Assembly (NCBI RefSeq): GCF_938010505.1
Contig: NZ_CALLVP010000080.1
Coordinates: forward strand, 1-26,294
Direction of reading: 5' to 3'
DNA length: 26,294 nucleotides
DNA from: an uncultured Veillonella sp.
Lineage (GTDB): Bacteria > Bacillota > Negativicutes > Veillonellales > Veillonellaceae
Shown here: positions 23,769 to 26,294 of the stretch, in pieces
How positions within the stretch are numbered: the stretch's first letter is position 1
Layout of the letters: the number at the start of each line of letters is the position of its first letter
The notes under the pieces: model-generated
The model's input: only the letters and a program-made list of their open reading frames with translations
Database searches by the model: none
Told to the model about the DNA's origin: nothing
Position numbers and translations under genes: made by a program

Positions 23769-25919
23769 ATGTTGCAGGTCATTAAGCGAGATGGTACAAA
23801 GGTACCATTCGACAAAAACAAGATTGCTTTGGCCATTGAAAAGGCTGAACATAGTAGTACAGGGTTGTACGAAGAGGGCTTGGCACAGCGTATTGCAAAT
23901 GAAATTGAAGAATATGCTACTAAGCTTCAAAAAGACATGACAATTTATGCTATAGAAGATCAAGTGTATTATAAGTTGATTGAGTATCATAATCCTGCAA
24001 CGGCACGTGCCTATGAAGGTTACAAAGCTGTTCAAGCTTTCAAACGTCGTCAAAATACAACTGATGATGATGTAATCGGTCTATTGGATCGTAGCAATGT
24101 AAGTGTTCTTGATGAAAACTCTAATAAGGATGCTGCTATTGTATCTACCCAACGGGATTTAATTGCTGGTGAGGTATCTAAGGATATTGCTCGTCGTAAA
24201 TTGATTCCTACCGATATTTTAGAAGCTCATGATAGTGGAGCCATCCACTTCCACGATATGGATTATATTATCCAACCTATGTTTAACTGTTGCTTGATTA
24301 ATTTGGAAGACATGCTTACAAATGGGACAGTAATCAATGGTAAAAAAATTGATACGCCTAAGTCTTTCCAAGTTGCTTGTACTGTAACAACGCAAATTAT
24401 TGCGCAAGTAGCATCTGGCCAATATGGTGGTCAAAGTATTAATGGTATTGACCGAATTTTGGGGCCATTTGTACGTAAATCGTATGAAAAAATCCTCGAT
24501 AATGTTATTGAAGAGCAAGTTGAGATTTACGGCATGGAGCCTAATATGGAAAAGGCTCGTGAAATTGCTTGGAAACGTACGCGCAAAGAAGTTAAAGATG
24601 GTATTCAAACAATCCAATACCAAATCAACACATTGATGACTACAAATGGTCAATCTCCATTTGTTACATTATTTATGTATTTCCAACCTGATTATGAATA
24701 CGCTAAGGAAGCGGCTCTAATTACAGAAGAAATTTTGCGCCAACGTATTAAAGGTGTAAAAAATGAAGCCGATGTATATATTACACCAGCTTTTCCTAAG
24801 TTGATTTATGTTCTTGATGAGCATAATGTAACACCAGATAGTCCATACTATTATTTAACTGAATTGGCAGCACAATGTACGGCTAAGCGCATGTATCCTG
24901 ACTATATTTCTGCAAAAAAGATGAAGGAAAACTACTCAGGTAATGTTTTTAGTCCTATGGGCTGTCGATCCTTCTTATCTCCTTGGAAGGATGAAAATGG
25001 TAAATACAAGTTTGATGGACGTTTTAACATTGGTGTAGTAAGCTTGAACTTACCTCAGATCGGCATTCTAGCCCGCGGTAGTGAAGAACGATATTTTGAA
25101 ATTTTAGATAAACGACTCGAGTTGGCAGAAAAAGCACTAATGCTTCGTTATGAATTACTTAAGGATGTAGTGAGCGATGTGTCACCAATCCATTGGCAAC
25201 ACGGTGCTATTGCAAGACTTAAAAAAGGCGAGAAAATTGCTAAATTTTTGACTGGCGGTTATGCGACTATTTCCTTGGGATATATTGGTATTTATGAAGC
25301 AACTCGCTTAATTACCGGTGAATCGAATACAGGCGAGAAAGGTCGCGTTTTTGCGATGAAGATTATGGATCGCTTAAATGCCGTTGTTGATGAATGGCGA
25401 GTTAAACATAACATAGGCTTCGCATTATATGGTACACCTGCTGAAAGTTTAACCCATCGATTCTCTTCTTTGGATCGCGCTCGTTTTGGTATTATTGAGG
25501 ACATTACGGATAAAGGTTATTATACTAATAGCTATCACGTAAATGTACGTGAAGAGATTAATGTATTTGATAAGTTTAATTTTGAATCTGAGTTCCAAAA
25601 GAAATCTACAGGTGGCTGTATTTCCTATGCAGAAATTCCGAATATGACTAATAATATTCCTGCTATTTTGACTATGATTCAATACATTTATGATCATATT
25701 TCTTATGCTGAATTCAATACCAAGTCTGACTACTGTCACGAATGTGGTTTTGATGGCGAAATCAAGGTAAACGAACATAACGAGTGGGAGTGCCCTCGTT
25801 GCCACAATACAAACCGCGATAAGTTAACTGTTATCCGTCGTACTTGTGGATACCTTGGCGAAAACTTCTGGAATGAAGGGCGCACAAAGGAAATTAAAGA
25901 TCGTGTAATGCACATTTAA
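23769..25919 (+). CDS. nrdD: Anaerobic (class III) ribonucleoside-triphosphate reductase
   Basis: This 716-residue oxygen-sensitive enzyme reduces ribonucleotides to deoxyribonucleotides using a glycyl radical. The N-terminal ATP-cone (IKRDGTKVPFDKNKIALAIEKA, about residues 4-95) gives allosteric control by ATP/dATP. The catalytic barrel includes HDSGAIHFHDMDY, FNCCLINLEDML and GNVFSPMGCRSFLSPW. Near the C-terminus are the four zinc cysteines C656, C659, C675 and C678, then RRTCGYLG with the likely radical glycine G694. All expected motifs are intact. The ATG at 23769 has GGGGAGG (23754-23760) eight bases upstream. The activase gene nrdG follows after an unusually long gap of about 245 bases. 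Confidence 0.96.
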   Translation: MLQVIKRDGTKVPFDKNKIALAIEKAEHSSTGLYEEGLAQRIANEIEEYATKLQKDMTIYAIEDQVYYKLIEYHNPATARAYEGYKAVQAFKRRQNTTDDDVIGLLDRSNVSVLDENSNKDAAIVSTQRDLIAGEVSKDIARRKLIPTDILEAHDSGAIHFHDMDYIIQPMFNCCLINLEDMLTNGTVINGKKIDTPKSFQVACTVTTQIIAQVASGQYGGQSINGIDRILGPFVRKSYEKILDNVIEEQVEIYGMEPNMEKAREIAWKRTRKEVKDGIQTIQYQINTLMTTNGQSPFVTLFMYFQPDYEYAKEAALITEEILRQRIKGVKNEADVYITPAFPKLIYVLDEHNVTPDSPYYYLTELAAQCTAKRMYPDYISAKKMKENYSGNVFSPMGCRSFLSPWKDENGKYKFDGRFNIGVVSLNLPQIGILARGSEERYFEILDKRLELAEKALMLRYELLKDVVSDVSPIHWQHGAIARLKKGEKIAKFLTGGYATISLGYIGIYEATRLITGESNTGEKGRVFAMKIMDRLNAVVDEWRVKHNIGFALYGTPAESLTHRFSSLDRARFGIIEDITDKGYYTNSYHVNVREEINVFDKFNFESEFQKKSTGGCISYAEIPNMTNNIPAILTMIQYIYDHISYAEFNTKSDYCHECGFDGEIKVNEHNEWECPRCHNTNRDKLTVIRRTCGYLGENFWNEGRTKEIKDRVMHI

Positions 25920-26166
25920 GATTATTAGAGGTATGGTTTTAATAATTGTTCTATATATTAAGGTAGACTTTATATAGGTTATTAATTGTTATATACACAT
26001 CTAATGATGTGAGTATTTTAATAGATACGATTTTAATTCTAAATACGATAATTTTGTAAATGGTAAAAGCTGTGCCTAAGGCACAGCTTTTACTGTATAT
26101 ATAAAAAATTGAAATATATCTATATAGTGTTAGTCAAAGTTGATAGGCACTGATATGGAGGTTATG
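25920..26166 (+). other. nrdD-nrdG intergenic region with strong hairpin
   Basis: This gap is AT-rich with no convincing ORF. It contains a perfect 14-bp inverted repeat (26063-26076 and 26080-26093) around a 3-base loop, with two A/T bases at the loop edge that may open, and a small 6-bp hairpin (25996-26011, 4-base loop). The large hairpin lacks a long T-tract after it, so it may be a partial terminator, a processing site or a stability element that sets different nrdD and nrdG levels. I see no convincing promoter for nrdG between it and the gene. Confidence 0.55.
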
Positions 26167-26294
26167 ATGAGATATGGGCAAATAAGACAATATGATATTG
26201 CCAATGGGGAAGGGATTCGTACATCTATATTTGTAACAGGGTGTACACATTGTTGTTATAATTGTTTTAACGAAGAATACCAAGATTTTAATGC
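26167..26294 (+). CDS. nrdG: Anaerobic ribonucleotide reductase activase, 5' part
   Basis: This is the first 42 codons of a radical SAM activase, cut by the end of the window. The sequence MMRYGQIRQYDIANGEGIRTSIFVTG matches the NrdG N-terminus, followed by the iron-sulfur motif CX3CX2C (CTHCCYNC) and FNEEYQDFN. NrdG uses S-adenosylmethionine to generate the glycyl radical on NrdD. GGAGG (26157-26161) lies five bases before this ATG; the ATG at 26164 is only two bases from it and is less likely. Confidence 0.93.
   Translation, partial: MRYGQIRQYDIANGEGIRTSIFVTGCTHCCYNCFNEEYQDFN

Noticed and set aside
23658..24053. Minus-strand open frame of 131 codons over the nrdD leader and start
   Set aside because: It runs through the nrdD ribosome site and ATP-cone on the opposite strand and shows no domain.
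24219..24653. Minus-strand open frame of 144 codons inside nrdD
   Set aside because: It is fully antisense to conserved nrdD sequence, with no start signal or family match; a shadow frame.
26115..26130. Possible NrdR box before nrdG
   Set aside because: The right half matches well but the left half is poor (about 11 of 16), there is no partner at 31-32 bases and no convincing promoter, so I did not call it.

Overview
The window looks like a chromosomal segment of a low-GC, anaerobic, diderm member of the Firmicutes, most likely Veillonella or a close relative in the Negativicutes. This is inferred from three features together: an outer-membrane-type polysaccharide export protein, Firmicute-style capsule genes (a CpsB-type PHP protein, a CpsD-type P-loop protein, LicD, VanZ), and a strictly anaerobic class III ribonucleotide reductase. 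All genes lie on the + strand. I saw no tRNA, rRNA, insertion sequence or CRISPR array.

Region 1 (1-4101) is the 3' part of a branched-chain amino acid ABC transporter operon: the 3' end of livK, then livH, livM, livG and livF. It ends at a very strong intrinsic terminator. Region 2 (4102-4435) is an AT-rich leader with a probable promoter and an imperfect direct repeat.

Region 3 (4436-22514) is a long Wzx/Wzy-type capsule or surface polysaccharide operon. In order it encodes an export protein (OPX), a UDP-sugar 4,6-dehydratase, a Wzz-like co-polymerase, a CpsD/BY-kinase-like P-loop protein, a DegT-type aminotransferase, a phosphoglycosyl transferase, LicD, an IspD/TarI-like cytidylyltransferase, an extended SDR, a GT4 glycosyltransferase, a Wzy/ligase-type membrane protein, a TupA-like ATP-grasp protein, a broken CapA-like gene, a Wzx flippase, a UDP-glucuronate 4-epimerase, a UDP-glucose dehydrogenase and a VanZ-like protein. 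Most genes overlap or are spaced by a few bases. The enzymes predict a repeat unit with a 4-amino-4,6-dideoxy-HexNAc as first sugar, a uronic acid (GlcA and/or GalA), and a LicD-transferred phospho-substituent probably carried on CDP. Such a polymer could be zwitterionic.

Region 4 (22515-23580) carries a separately transcribed CpsB/PHP-family gene with its own good promoter and terminator. Region 5 (23581-26294) is the anaerobic ribonucleotide reductase: nrdD behind a sigma70-type promoter that a predicted NrdR box pair overlaps, then the start of nrdG, cut by the window end.

The main surprise is that both arms of the expected phosphotyrosine capsule switch look catalytically dead. The CpsD-like protein has Thr in place of the Walker A lysine, a changed Walker A' and no C-terminal tyrosine cluster. 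The CpsB-like PHP protein has lost nearly all metal ligands. I propose a non-catalytic, scaffold-type pair replacing the classical kinase/phosphatase. A second surprise is that the CapA-like gene carries two separate lesions, an in-frame amber codon and an 11-bp tandem duplication. Removing the duplication restores a frame ending exactly on the start codon of the flippase gene.
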